From an uncultured Bacilli bacterium (lineage in GTDB: Bacteria; Bacillota_I; Bacilli_A; RF39; UBA660): a stretch of 52,158 nt of DNA. Shown one piece after another: positions 30,285 through 39,221 of this stretch. The position numbers and the translations under genes are program-made. The notes below the pieces were generated by a model. It had not been told where the DNA came from and did no database searches. It saw only the letters and a program-made list of their open reading frames with translations. The DNA lies in NCBI GenBank assembly GCA_947627995.1, contig CANQYE010000007.1:1-52158 (forward strand), given 5' to 3'. Every line of letters starts with the position of its first letter. Position 1 is the stretch's first letter.

Positions 30285-31022
30285 CTATCCTAATTGTTTT
30301 TTATAATAAGCATCACATACTTCATTAGGTTTTCCAATCATTTGTATTTCTCCATGCTCTAGCCAAATTACTTTTGTGCATAATTCTCTAATTGAATCTA
30401 ATGTATGAGAAACATATAGCACAGTAGTCCCACCTTTTATCATATCCATCATTTTCTTTTTGCTTTTTTCTTGAAATTTAATATCACCAACTGACAAAAT
30501 TTCATCAACAATTAATATTTCTGGATTAACAATAGTTGCAATCGAAAAAGCAAGTTTTGCAGTCATACCTGATGAAAAATTTTTAACAGGTACTTCCATA
30601 AAATCTTTTAACTCTGAGAATTCAACTATTTCTTGATACTTTTCTTCAATAAACTTTTTTGAATAACCTAGTATTGCCCCATTTAAATAAACGTTTTCTC
30701 GCGCAGTTAACTCAGCATCAAAGCCAGCACCTAATTCAATCATGGGTGAAATTATCCCATTTACAGTTACTTTACCCTTAGTTGGTTTCATAACGCCACT
30801 AACTACTTTTAATAAAGTAGATTTTCCAGCACCATTTGATCCAATTAATCCAATAACCTCACCTTGTTGGACTTCGAAAGATACGTTTTTTAATGCCCAA
30901 AATTCATTATCATTTTTTTTAATTCTTTTTTTCTTATTAAATAAAGCAATAAAAGTTTCTTTAAAGGACGTAGCTTCTATTCCTAAATTAAATTTCATTG
31001 AAATATTTTCTAGTTTAATCAT
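30285..31022 (-). CDS. Polysaccharide/teichoic acid ABC exporter, ATP-binding subunit (TagH/Wzt type)
   Basis: This 245-residue ATPase has Walker A GSNGAGKSTLLK (near residue 60), signature NFSSGMTAKLAF, Walker B ILIVDEILSVGD and the H-loop YVSHTLDSI. The opening with a short beta strand and FKETFIALFNKKK insert is typical of polysaccharide exporters. It lacks the extra C-terminal carbohydrate-binding domain of some Wzt proteins, so it resembles short TagH forms. GGGAGG precedes the start and it follows its permease by 9 bases. It exports the finished lipid-linked polymer. Confidence 0.93.
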   Translation of the reverse strand: MIKLENISMKFNLGIEATSFKETFIALFNKKKRIKKNDNEFWALKNVSFEVQQGEVIGLIGSNGAGKSTLLKVVSGVMKPTKGKVTVNGIISPMIELGAGFDAELTARENVYLNGAILGYSKKFIEEKYQEIVEFSELKDFMEVPVKNFSSGMTAKLAFSIATIVNPEILIVDEILSVGDIKFQEKSKKKMMDMIKGGTTVLYVSHTLDSIRELCTKVIWLEHGEIQMIGKPNEVCDAYYKKQLG

Positions 31023-31031
31023 ATTTCCTCC

Positions 31032-31838
31032 CTAAACATAATAGATAAATTTATCTTGTTTTTTCTTAAAGACAAATAACCCAATTATCATAGTTATTAG
31101 GCCAACTATAAACATTGATCCTAATTGAACAAAAGAAGGCCTTTGGCCATATAGAACAATACTTCTTACCCCTGTAATAAATAAATAAAGTGGATTATAT
31201 TTAAATATTGTTTGCAAAGTCGGTGGTAAAATTTCTAAACTATAGAAAATTGGAGTTAAATAATTCCAGATTGTTAGAATAATACTATAAATATAAAACA
31301 TATCTCTTAGAAATACTGAAACACAAGAGACTATTAAACCAATTCCTAATGTAAACATAAAAAAGCATAATAAAATATAAGGTATTAAAATATACCATAA
31401 ATTAATTGGGCAAGCATATTCTCCTAATCCAATATAAGATAATAATATTATTGCAAACCAAGGAATTAAAGTTAACAAAAAATTTATTCCAACAAAAAGA
31501 CACTTTGCTATAGGAAATATATACTTTGGTATATATATCTTATTTATTAATGTAAAATTATAAACAACCGATGTCATTGCATTAGATGTAGCTTCACTAA
31601 AATAATTAAACATAATAAGCCCGGTCATTAGATAAACTAAATAGTTTACCCCTTCCACTTTAAACTTAAACATTTGTGAAAATACAATTGCCATAACTGT
31701 CATCATTAAAACAGGTTGTAAGATAGACCATAAAACTCCTAATATTGATCTTTTATATTTAACTTTAAAATCTCTTGAAATAAGTTGTTGCATTAAAAAT
31801 GAGTATTTTTTAAAATTATTTGCCATATTTTTTATCAT
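31032..31838 (-). CDS. Polysaccharide/teichoic acid ABC exporter, permease (TagG/Wzm type)
   Basis: This 268-residue protein has six helices and the ABC-2 polysaccharide signature: an amphipathic N-terminus with LISRDFKVKYKRSILGVLWSILQPVLMM, and the C-terminal YNPLYLFITGVRSIVLYG before the last helix. It forms the membrane channel with the ATPase encoded directly after it. It is the first gene of the six-gene operon reaching 22891, and a promoter lies just upstream. Confidence 0.93.
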   Translation of the reverse strand: MIKNMANNFKKYSFLMQQLISRDFKVKYKRSILGVLWSILQPVLMMTVMAIVFSQMFKFKVEGVNYLVYLMTGLIMFNYFSEATSNAMTSVVYNFTLINKIYIPKYIFPIAKCLFVGINFLLTLIPWFAIILLSYIGLGEYACPINLWYILIPYILLCFFMFTLGIGLIVSCVSVFLRDMFYIYSIILTIWNYLTPIFYSLEILPPTLQTIFKYNPLYLFITGVRSIVLYGQRPSFVQLGSMFIVGLITMIIGLFVFKKKQDKFIYYV

Positions 31839-31864
31839 AAGTTTTCCTCTTTTCGCTTTAATTA

Positions 31865-31894
31865 ATTATACCATATATTAATTTAATAATTCAA
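31865..31894 (-). promoter_or_regulatory. Promoter of the exporter operon
   Basis: On the minus strand TTGAAT (31889-31894) and TATAAT (31865-31870) are 18 bp apart, with TGG just ahead of TATAAT (extended -10). It lies between the glmS terminator and the permease start. Confidence 0.75.
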
Positions 31895-31907
31895 TTTAAA
31901 GATTATA

Positions 31908-31930
31908 TAAAAAAAATACGCCAAAGCGCA
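31908..31930 (-). terminator. glmS terminator
   Basis: On the minus strand a short GC-rich stem TGCGC / GCGTA (31926-31930 with 31917-31921, one G-U pair) is followed by a run of eight T. It lies immediately after the glmS stop. Confidence 0.65.
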
Positions 31931-33697
31931 TTATTCTACTGTAACAGACTTAGCTAAATTTCTTGGTTTATCAATATCACATTTTTTTAATTTTGCAATA
32001 TGATATGCAAGTAATTGCATTGAAATAATTGTTACTAATGGATTTAATATGTCATTATAATCTTCTAATAATATTTTTGTATCACTAAACTCATTTTTTT
32101 CATCATTAGTAATTGCTAATATTTTAGCTCCTCTTGAAGCAACTTCTTTAATATTACTTATTGTTTTTTCTTTAATTGTTTTATCAATAACAATAGCAAT
32201 TATCCCTGTATTCTTATCGATTAAAGAAATTGTTCCATGCTTTAATTCTCCAGCCGGATATGCCTCACTATGAATATATGAAATTTCTTTCAGTTTTAAA
32301 CTACCTTCCATAGCTAAGGAAAAATCTAGACCCCTACCTAAATAAAATATGTGTTCGTAGTTAACTAATTTTTTAGCTATTTTTTTATAATCATAATTAT
32401 TAATATATTGAGAGAGTAAATTAGGTAATAGTTTTAAACTATTTATTACTTCGCTTTGATCTTTTAAAGTATTTGCAGCAAGCATTAAAAGAACTAATAT
32501 TTGAGCTAGATAAGCTTTTGTCGTTGCTACAGCCACTTCAATTCCGGCTTCTGTATAAAAAACATATTTTGCTTCTCTAGCAATTGATGATTCAAAAACA
32601 TTAACAATAGCTAATGTATCTATTTTATTTTTCTTAGCTAATTTTAGTGCTGCTAAACTATCTGCTGTTTCTCCAGATTGTGAAATGATTATTACTAACG
32701 AATCTTTATCAAAGAAATTTTTTTGATAACGATATTCTGATGCATAGGTAACAGTGGTTTTAATATTTGCTAAATGTTCGATATAATATTTACCTATAAG
32801 CCCAGCATGATAAGCACTACCGCAAGCAACTATTTCAATACTTTTATATTTTGATATATCAAATACATTACTAAATTTATCCCCAATTGCATACTTTCTA
32901 AATAACTTTTTTATTAACTCCGGCTGTTCATTAATTTCTTTAAGCATAAAATGATCGTAACCTTTTTTTGAAGAAACCTCCAAGTCTCCTGTGTATACTT
33001 TTTCTTGTTTTTTTATTTGTTTTAAATTTTCGTCATAAAATTTTAAACCATTATTATCGATTTTAACAATATCATAATTATCCAATAAAAAATATTTATT
33101 CGTAACATGAAGTAAAGCCGGTATATCACTTGCTAATATATATTCTTGATTTCCATTGCCTACAATTAAAGGACTATCTTTTCTAACTGCATATAGTGTA
33201 TGTGGCTCATCACTACAAATAATATTTAATGCATAAGACCCATTCAATCTTTTTGCTAATAAATTGATAGCTTCTAACATATTTTTATTTTTTTCATATA
33301 TTTCATCAAGCAGGCATGCTACAACCTCTGTATCGGTTTCACTAATAAAAGTTTTGCCTTTTTTTATTAATTCTTTTTTTAAATTATCATAATTTTCAAT
33401 AATACCATTATGAACTATAGTGATTTTACCATATTTATGTGGATGAGCATTAATATCATTTGCTTTACCATGAGTTGCCCACCTGGTATGAGCAATTCCT
33501 AAATAAGTATCCTCTTTATAGTTTAAAACATTATCTAAATTTTTAATTTTACCAGCCTTTTTAATTATATTAACTTTATCATTTTTGATATAAGCAATTC
33601 CTGCTGAATCATATCCGCGATATTCCAGGCTTTTTAAGCCTTGCATTATAACTGGAATTGCTTTTTTATTTCCAAGGTATCCAACAATACCACACAT
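31931..33697 (-). CDS. glmS: Glutamine-fructose-6-phosphate aminotransferase
   Basis: The 588-residue enzyme makes glucosamine-6-phosphate, the entry to UDP-GlcNAc for peptidoglycan and wall polymers. Cys2 of MCGIVGYLG is the glutaminase nucleophile. TRWATHG and HNGIIENY follow in that domain, then two SIS domains (SQSGETADSLAAL, ATTKAYLAQ). The end KPRNLAKSVTVE is the conserved C-terminus. It is a single-gene unit with its own ribozyme leader and terminator, set inside the wall-polysaccharide locus whose precursor it supplies. AGGAGG precedes the start. Confidence 0.98.
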   Translation of the reverse strand: MCGIVGYLGNKKAIPVIMQGLKSLEYRGYDSAGIAYIKNDKVNIIKKAGKIKNLDNVLNYKEDTYLGIAHTRWATHGKANDINAHPHKYGKITIVHNGIIENYDNLKKELIKKGKTFISETDTEVVACLLDEIYEKNKNMLEAINLLAKRLNGSYALNIICSDEPHTLYAVRKDSPLIVGNGNQEYILASDIPALLHVTNKYFLLDNYDIVKIDNNGLKFYDENLKQIKKQEKVYTGDLEVSSKKGYDHFMLKEINEQPELIKKLFRKYAIGDKFSNVFDISKYKSIEIVACGSAYHAGLIGKYYIEHLANIKTTVTYASEYRYQKNFFDKDSLVIIISQSGETADSLAALKLAKKNKIDTLAIVNVFESSIAREAKYVFYTEAGIEVAVATTKAYLAQILVLLMLAANTLKDQSEVINSLKLLPNLLSQYINNYDYKKIAKKLVNYEHIFYLGRGLDFSLAMEGSLKLKEISYIHSEAYPAGELKHGTISLIDKNTGIIAIVIDKTIKEKTISNIKEVASRGAKILAITNDEKNEFSDTKILLEDYNDILNPLVTIISMQLLAYHIAKLKKCDIDKPRNLAKSVTVE

Positions 33698-33720
33698 AAA
33701 TTAACTTCCTCCTAATACAT

Positions 33721-33846
33721 GATTATTACTTTGTTACAATTTTAATTTTGCTTTTTAATAATAATCTAACGAACGTATAATCCGTAACAGCATCCGCTGA
33801 AATTTCGACAACTGTTAACCTCGTCAACCAAAATGGTTCAAGCGCT
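33721..33846 (-). promoter_or_regulatory. glmS ribozyme (GlcN6P-responsive riboswitch)
   Basis: The minus strand carries the glmS ribozyme core: AGCGC at the cleavage site (between 33846 and 33845), GGTTGACGAGG, and TTTCAGCGGATGCTGTTACG. P2.2 forms AACAG/CTGTT. P3 is ACGGA/TTCGT. P4 closes with GATTATTA (33759-33766) and TAATAATC (33721-33728). GlcN6P acts as cofactor for self-cleavage, which destabilises the mRNA and gives feedback control of glmS. The gene's AGGAGG follows within 15 bases of P4. Confidence 0.95.
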
Positions 33847-33919
33847 AGTTATAAATATTTCCTTTCTATTTTTATAACTATATAACTATTATATTATATT
33901 TTTTTATAAAAGTAAAAAT

Positions 33920-33946
33920 GAAAAAAATGAAAAAAATTTCATTTTT
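33920..33946 (-). terminator. Terminator of the TagO-DUF362 operon
   Basis: On the minus strand AAAAATGAAA (33937-33946) pairs with TTTCATTTTT (33923-33932) across four bases, followed by T residues. It overlaps the DUF362 stop codon. Confidence 0.7.
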
Positions 33947-34826
33947 AATCTACCACTATTAATTCATATTCTTTTGTACCGATACCAAGATTATTTGCTG
34001 CATCGATAGTATGACTGCCATTTCTTGAATTAATACGTTCAAGTAAATGATCCTTTCCTGGATCATTAGAGTTTTTTACTAAATCAATACAAGCTTTATC
34101 AATAGCTACAGGATCTAAAGAAGCTAATATGCCAATATCTTTCATGCAAGGATCTTCTGCATTGCTACAGCAATCACAATCAACAGACATATTACACATC
34201 AAATTAATATAAGCTATATTCCCTTTAAAATAATTAACTATTGATGATGCCGCATCTGCCATGGCTTCTAAAAATTTAATTTGATCTACATTAAACATAT
34301 CTTCATAACTACCATTTTCTTTTCCAACGCAATGAATATATCTTTTCCCTTTAGAAGAAGATACGCCAATAGATAATTGTTTTAACGCTCCACCATAACC
34401 ACCCATTGGATGTCCTTTAAAATGTGATAACACTAACATAGAATCATAGTTATCTATATTTTTTCCCACATAATTCTTTTTTATTACTTTTCCATTAGGA
34501 ATTTTTAAAACTTTATCAGGAGTTTTATTATCCATTATATCGACATTAAAGTATTTTGACCAACCATGAGTTTTCATTAATTTAATATGTTTTTCAGTTG
34601 TATTTCTTGCTCCTTCATAAGCTGTATTACATTCAACAATAGTCCCATTAATATAATCAACCATAGGTTTTAAAAATTCTGGTCTAAGATAATTTTGATT
34701 TCCTTCTTCACCAGAATGAACTTTCACAGCTACTTTACCAGGCAACTCCTTTCCTAATATCTTAAACATTTTAATTACACTTTCTGGTGTAATTTCTTTT
34801 GTAAAATATACTTTTGCTTTTTCCAT
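33945..34826 (-). CDS. DUF362 domain protein
   Basis: The 293-residue protein matches the DUF362 family by KVAVKVHSGEEGNQNYLRPEFLKP, LSHFKGHPMGGYGGALKQLSIG and ASLDPVAIDKACIDLV. A cysteine group, CNMSVDCDCCSNAEDPC (near residue 215), may bind a metal or Fe-S cluster. The family is of uncertain function. The gene lies 18 bases after a GT2 gene and closes the operon with the TagO-like enzyme. Its link to polysaccharide synthesis is only by position. AAGGAG precedes its start. Confidence 0.88.
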   Translation of the reverse strand: MEKAKVYFTKEITPESVIKMFKILGKELPGKVAVKVHSGEEGNQNYLRPEFLKPMVDYINGTIVECNTAYEGARNTTEKHIKLMKTHGWSKYFNVDIMDNKTPDKVLKIPNGKVIKKNYVGKNIDNYDSMLVLSHFKGHPMGGYGGALKQLSIGVSSSKGKRYIHCVGKENGSYEDMFNVDQIKFLEAMADAASSIVNYFKGNIAYINLMCNMSVDCDCCSNAEDPCMKDIGILASLDPVAIDKACIDLVKNSNDPGKDHLLERINSRNGSHTIDAANNLGIGTKEYELIVVD

Positions 34827-34844
34827 AATTATTCTCCTTTTTAA

Positions 34845-35771
34845 TTATTTTTTTAATTTTAAATAAAATTTTAAATTTAAATTAATAATAATTTTTTTTA
34901 ATTTTCTTACAATATTATTTGCTATAATATCATTTAAAATACCATTTTCTTTTAATATTTTTTGATATTTTTTAAAATCTTCTTTATTTAATACTCTGGC
35001 TTTCTCGATTGCACAATTAGCAATAAAACTTAAAAACAATTCTTTATTTTGAGGATTATAATTTAAAATTTCTTTTTTCATTCTAATTGTAGCATTTATA
35101 ACATCAAAGCACTTCTTTTTTTCTTTTTCATAATCCCCTTTACTCATAATACTACCTTTACGGATAGCATAATTATATCCTAAATAATCAATACTGCTTA
35201 CAGATTTTGCTTTCATTAAAATTAAAGGAGTTAATGCAAAATCTTCATGATAAATCCCTTTTGTAAATGCAAAGTTATTGTTAAGCCAAAATTTTCTGTT
35301 ATATACATAAGCCCAGCTATTTTCTACAAAATGATATTTACATATTATAGAAAAGGCATCATAACCTGTTAAATTATTAAATTCTTTTTCATGATATTCT
35401 ATTACATCATTATTATAAATTTCTTTTATTTGATAGCGTAGCACATCTATATCTTCTTTTAAATTTTTATCAATTACTTCCAAAAAATCTTGGTCAATAA
35501 AATCATCACTATCTACAAATATTAAAAATTTTCCAGTAGCATTAAGAACTCCTGTATTTCTTGCAGAACTTAAACCCTCATTTTTTTGATATATGTATTT
35601 TAACTTTTTAGTTAAATAACCTTTGATAATTTTCTCAGAATTATCAGTTGATCCATCATTAACAACAATTATTTCATAATCTTTTATCTTTTGTTTTAAA
35701 ATACTATCTAAACATTTTTTTAAATATTTTTCAGTATTATATACTGGCACTATAAAACTATATTTAATCAT
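34845..35771 (-). CDS. Glycosyltransferase family 2
   Basis: The 308-residue enzyme has SFIVPVYNTEKYLKKCLDSIL, VNDGSTDNSEKII and the metal motif FVDSDDFID near residue 90. I choose the ATG at 35771 because GAAGGAG precedes it; the longer start at 35798 adds nine basic residues and has no site. It overlaps the upstream polymerase-GT4 gene by 8 bases, so the two are coupled. It closely resembles the GT2 at 9615. It probably adds one sugar to the wall polymer repeat. Confidence 0.9.
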   Translation of the reverse strand: MIKYSFIVPVYNTEKYLKKCLDSILKQKIKDYEIIVVNDGSTDNSEKIIKGYLTKKLKYIYQKNEGLSSARNTGVLNATGKFLIFVDSDDFIDQDFLEVIDKNLKEDIDVLRYQIKEIYNNDVIEYHEKEFNNLTGYDAFSIICKYHFVENSWAYVYNRKFWLNNNFAFTKGIYHEDFALTPLILMKAKSVSSIDYLGYNYAIRKGSIMSKGDYEKEKKKCFDVINATIRMKKEILNYNPQNKELFLSFIANCAIEKARVLNKEDFKKYQKILKENGILNDIIANNIVRKLKKIIINLNLKFYLKLKK

Positions 35772-38055
35772 TTTTTTCTCCTTCAAAAATTTCTTCAAGA
35801 ACTTTAATTTTTTTTCTTTCTAAAAAATCAAAATCAACTGATTCATATTTTAAATTATCATGTTTAATTATTTTTTCAACATCAGTAAAAATTGTTTTTT
35901 CATTTACAATAAAACCAAAACGATTTTTTAAAGAAAAATAATCATCACTTATATCTAAAGTGGAAATAATTTTTTTTGACATAACAATAGCTTCTAAGAA
36001 AACAACTGGAAAACCTTCATTTTTAGACGTTAAAATAATATAATCTGCTTTTTTCATATATGGATAAGGATTAATCTTTGCCCCAACTAAAATTATTTTC
36101 TTTTCAAGTTTTTTACTTTTTATTAAAGAACGATAAAAATTTTTATCAATACCATCACCGATGATCCATAAACTTGAGTTTATTCCTTTTTTATTTAAAT
36201 AATCTATTAAATTAATTATTATTGATATTCTTTTTGTTTTTTCTTCTAGTCTACCAACAAAGACAAATAACTTTTCCTTAGATTTTTTCTTTAAATTTAT
36301 TTTTTTATTTGAATCATTAACAATTTTTTTATAATCAAAGAAATTGTTAATAACTATACTTGTTTTCTCTAGTTTTGGATAAATACTAATTAAACGCTTA
36401 CGTGATTCATTCGAAACAAAAATAACCTTTTTAAATTTTAAAATTGCTCGATGATTAAAAAAATCTTTAACTTTATCAATATCATTAAAATCCAATACAT
36501 AATCACCATGAATATATATAGAATTATTTTTAGAAGCTATTCTTGATATTTTACTACCTAAAAGAGAATAGGTTGCAAAGCAACATGAAAAATTATATTG
36601 ATTATAATTTACAATCGTAAAAATTATTCTTTTATATAAATTAATTAATTTTCTTATAAAAATATTTTTATTATGTGAAAGTTTATAATCAATAATTTTT
36701 ACATTATTATTTATTTTTTTAACTAAAGGCCCTTTTTTTTGTTCTAATAATAAAGTAACAGAATATTTATTATAATCAATCTTATCAAGCAAATTAACTA
36801 ATGCACTTTCAATACCACCAATACACATATCATTCGCAGTAAAAATTAATTTTTTCTTAGCGCATCTTTTTGGTTTAACAACAAATATCAAACAAACTAA
36901 TAATGATACAGAAGGAGCAACTAAAACATGCCCTACAACAAAACTAGTAAGAAAGCACATTATTATTGTTAAAATTATCGGTAAATTTAAATCATTTTTT
37001 TTAAAACCATACCTAAAAACAGTAATTATAGGTATTATAAATAATGTAAATCCTATAACTCCTAGATGATAAAAAACATCAAAGAAATCCATTTCTATAG
37101 TTTTATTTACAATAGAGTAACCTATACCAAATAGTTTATTTAAAAAACTACTATTATTAAAAACAATTGCTACATTAGATAAAAATTTCAATCTACTTCC
37201 TAAAAAGAAATGATCAATATTTTTAAATGTTAATAAATCCTTTAAATGTTTAATATGTAAATATTCTAAATGCACAATAGTATTTTTATAAATAGGGGTC
37301 TTAGGGATCATTAAAAAAGATACTAATATGGTAATAATTCCAAAACTTAAAATTAAAATTAAGGATAACTTTTTATTCCTTTTAAATAATTTTATTAAGT
37401 AAAATATGCCATAAGTTATAATAGTTAATCCCAAAGAAATTAGTGGTGTTTTTGTCCCGATGGAAAATATTGTAACGATGAATATTAATAATAATATTAT
37501 ATTAAAAACATTAATCTTCTTTAAAAAATAATAGAAAAGAAAAGGAATTAATATTGCTATGATACAACTTATTTCATTAGCAGCATTAAAAAAGCCCAAT
37601 TTTCCCAGTTTAGTTATTTCATAACTATTAAAAGCATGTCCGCTTAAATTACCAAATAATATTAAAAATATATATGTAAATACGTAAATTATTAAATATT
37701 TTTGATTCATTTTAATTGGATTATCTTTATTAATAAAAAATAAACTGATTAACATAATAGGAAAATAAAATATTTTTAAAACCCAACTTATTTCATAAAA
37801 TAAATTGTTTTTAAGGAGTAAAAGATATATTCCTAAATATATTGCTATCAAAAAAAGATACAAAATATAAAAATATTTATATTTAAAATTTTTAATAGTA
37901 TAAAAAATAACAAATATTAGAAAAATAAGTCTTGATATCATCCCAATAGTTATGCTTATATTTGCATGGACCATTAATGAAGTAAACAAATCAATAAATG
38001 GTGAAAGCAATAAAAAAATAATTAAAATTTTGTTAAAATCTATTTTATGTTTCAT
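35764..38055 (-). CDS. Fusion: O-antigen polymerase/ligase-like membrane domain + GT4 glycosyltransferase
   Basis: Residues 1 to about 394 hold 10-12 membrane helices, with an outer loop (about 250-325) containing GSRLKFLSN and GIGYS...DVFYHLGVIGF, in the style of Wzy/WaaL proteins. From about 400 a complete GT4 enzyme follows: KLIFTANDMCIGGIESALVNLL, FVFVGRLEEKTKRI, WIIGDG and SKNEGFPVVFLEA. Such proteins are usually separate. AAGGTGA just ahead of the ATG overlaps the stop of the TagO-like gene. The fusion would tie sugar addition on the inside to polymerisation or transfer on the outside. Confidence 0.88.
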   Translation of the reverse strand: MKHKIDFNKILIIFLLLSPFIDLFTSLMVHANISITIGMISRLIFLIFVIFYTIKNFKYKYFYILYLFLIAIYLGIYLLLLKNNLFYEISWVLKIFYFPIMLISLFFINKDNPIKMNQKYLIIYVFTYIFLILFGNLSGHAFNSYEITKLGKLGFFNAANEISCIIAILIPFLFYYFLKKINVFNIILLLIFIVTIFSIGTKTPLISLGLTIITYGIFYLIKLFKRNKKLSLILILSFGIITILVSFLMIPKTPIYKNTIVHLEYLHIKHLKDLLTFKNIDHFFLGSRLKFLSNVAIVFNNSSFLNKLFGIGYSIVNKTIEMDFFDVFYHLGVIGFTLFIIPIITVFRYGFKKNDLNLPIILTIIMCFLTSFVVGHVLVAPSVSLLVCLIFVVKPKRCAKKKLIFTANDMCIGGIESALVNLLDKIDYNKYSVTLLLEQKKGPLVKKINNNVKIIDYKLSHNKNIFIRKLINLYKRIIFTIVNYNQYNFSCCFATYSLLGSKISRIASKNNSIYIHGDYVLDFNDIDKVKDFFNHRAILKFKKVIFVSNESRKRLISIYPKLEKTSIVINNFFDYKKIVNDSNKKINLKKKSKEKLFVFVGRLEEKTKRISIIINLIDYLNKKGINSSLWIIGDGIDKNFYRSLIKSKKLEKKIILVGAKINPYPYMKKADYIILTSKNEGFPVVFLEAIVMSKKIISTLDISDDYFSLKNRFGFIVNEKTIFTDVEKIIKHDNLKYESVDFDFLERKKIKVLEEIFEGEKND

Positions 38056-38058
38056 ATC

Positions 38059-39108
38059 TCACCTTTTTTTCTTTTTATGTTCGAATAAGATATCAGTTTT
38101 TATTATAATAAATATTAAGGCAATTGTTATCAAAATATATAAAACAATAGCGACTTCTGCTGCTTTTAAAACATATAAAATTGAAATTAACGCAAAAATA
38201 CTATTCATTAAATATATAATTAAAACTGTTTTAGTCGTAGATTTATTAAGTTTTAATAATTGATGATGTAAATGTTCCTTATCAGGTTTGCCAATTGGTT
38301 CTCCTTTTAAAAGTCTTCTAAAGAAAGCAAGTAGTGCATCAGTTAAAGGAATAGCTAATAAGGCTAATGGTACAATTAATGATGTAAAAGTAACATTTTT
38401 AAATCCAAGCAAAGCTATAACTGAAATTATAAAACCTAAAAATAAACTACCTACATCCCCCATATATATACGAGCAGGTGGAAAATTATAAACTAAAAAA
38501 CCTAAAGTAGATCCAAGCATTATTAAGGATAAAATTGTATCTAATCCTTGAGCTTGATTTAAAATAAAAGATATAATTGCAATCGTTAAAAAATAAATAG
38601 AACTAATTCCTGATGAAAGTCCATCTAATCCATCAATTAAATTTATTGCATTAATTATTACTAACATAAATATAATTGTACATATATAATTTAGTGGTGT
38701 AATAAAATGAAGATTTATACCAAAAAAACTTAATTCATTGATATAAATTTGGCCATAAAATACAACTATCGCTGATGCTATTGCTTCAACTAATAATTTA
38801 TATTTAGCTTTAACTGGATTAATACCATCAACAATTCCTATAAAAATAATTAAAATACTTCCCATTAATATCGATAGCATTTGCGTTAAACTTTTAGCAT
38901 ATAGCATATATCCAAGTAAAAATGCGAAAAATATAGCCATACCGCCTAAAGTAGGCATATTTTTTTTGTTAAGTCTTCTTTTATTAGGCTTGTCAATTGA
39001 ACCAATATGAAAAGCAACTTTTCTGATAATTGGCACCATTAATGCTGATGCAATAAAAGTCACAATAACTATTAAAAATACATTATGCCCATTAACACTT
39101 ATATGCAT
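38059..39108 (-). CDS. Undecaprenyl-phosphate GlcNAc-1-phosphate transferase (TagO/WecA/MraY family)
   Basis: This 349-residue enzyme has about ten helices. It has KPNKRRLNKKNMPTLGGMAIF at the first cytosolic loop, NLIDGLDGLSSG (the catalytic DGLDG region), YMGDVGSLFLGF and the basic PIGKPDKEHLHHQLLKL loop of the WecA/TagO branch. It attaches GlcNAc-1-P from UDP-GlcNAc to undecaprenyl phosphate, starting wall polymer synthesis. It is the first gene of its operon, with TATAAT at 39129-39134 and AGGAG upstream. It is not MraY, given the HHxLL loop and the context. Confidence 0.93.
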   Translation of the reverse strand: MHISVNGHNVFLIVIVTFIASALMVPIIRKVAFHIGSIDKPNKRRLNKKNMPTLGGMAIFFAFLLGYMLYAKSLTQMLSILMGSILIIFIGIVDGINPVKAKYKLLVEAIASAIVVFYGQIYINELSFFGINLHFITPLNYICTIIFMLVIINAINLIDGLDGLSSGISSIYFLTIAIISFILNQAQGLDTILSLIMLGSTLGFLVYNFPPARIYMGDVGSLFLGFIISVIALLGFKNVTFTSLIVPLALLAIPLTDALLAFFRRLLKGEPIGKPDKEHLHHQLLKLNKSTTKTVLIIYLMNSIFALISILYVLKAAEVAIVLYILITIALIFIIIKTDILFEHKKKKR

Positions 39109-39128
39109 ATAAAAACACTCCTAAAAAC

Positions 39129-39134
39129 ATTATA
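39129..39134 (-). promoter_or_regulatory. -10 element of the TagO-like operon
   Basis: A perfect TATAAT on the minus strand lies about 20 bases before the start codon; no clear -35 was found 16-18 bp upstream. The surface-protein gene at 39222 ends upstream of it in a terminator. Confidence 0.5.
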
Positions 39135-39198
39135 CCCTATTATTCTTATAATTAAAAGTCTTTGTATTATATTTTATTTTTATTTGTTTTATAAATAA

Positions 39199-39221
39199 AA
39201 TGAAAAGTTTGTTACTTTTCA
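39199..39221 (-). terminator. Terminator of the surface-protein operon
   Basis: On the minus strand AATGAAAAG pairs with CTTTTCATT across seven bases, followed by a T-rich tract. It begins at the stop codon of the beta-sandwich protein. Confidence 0.6.
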
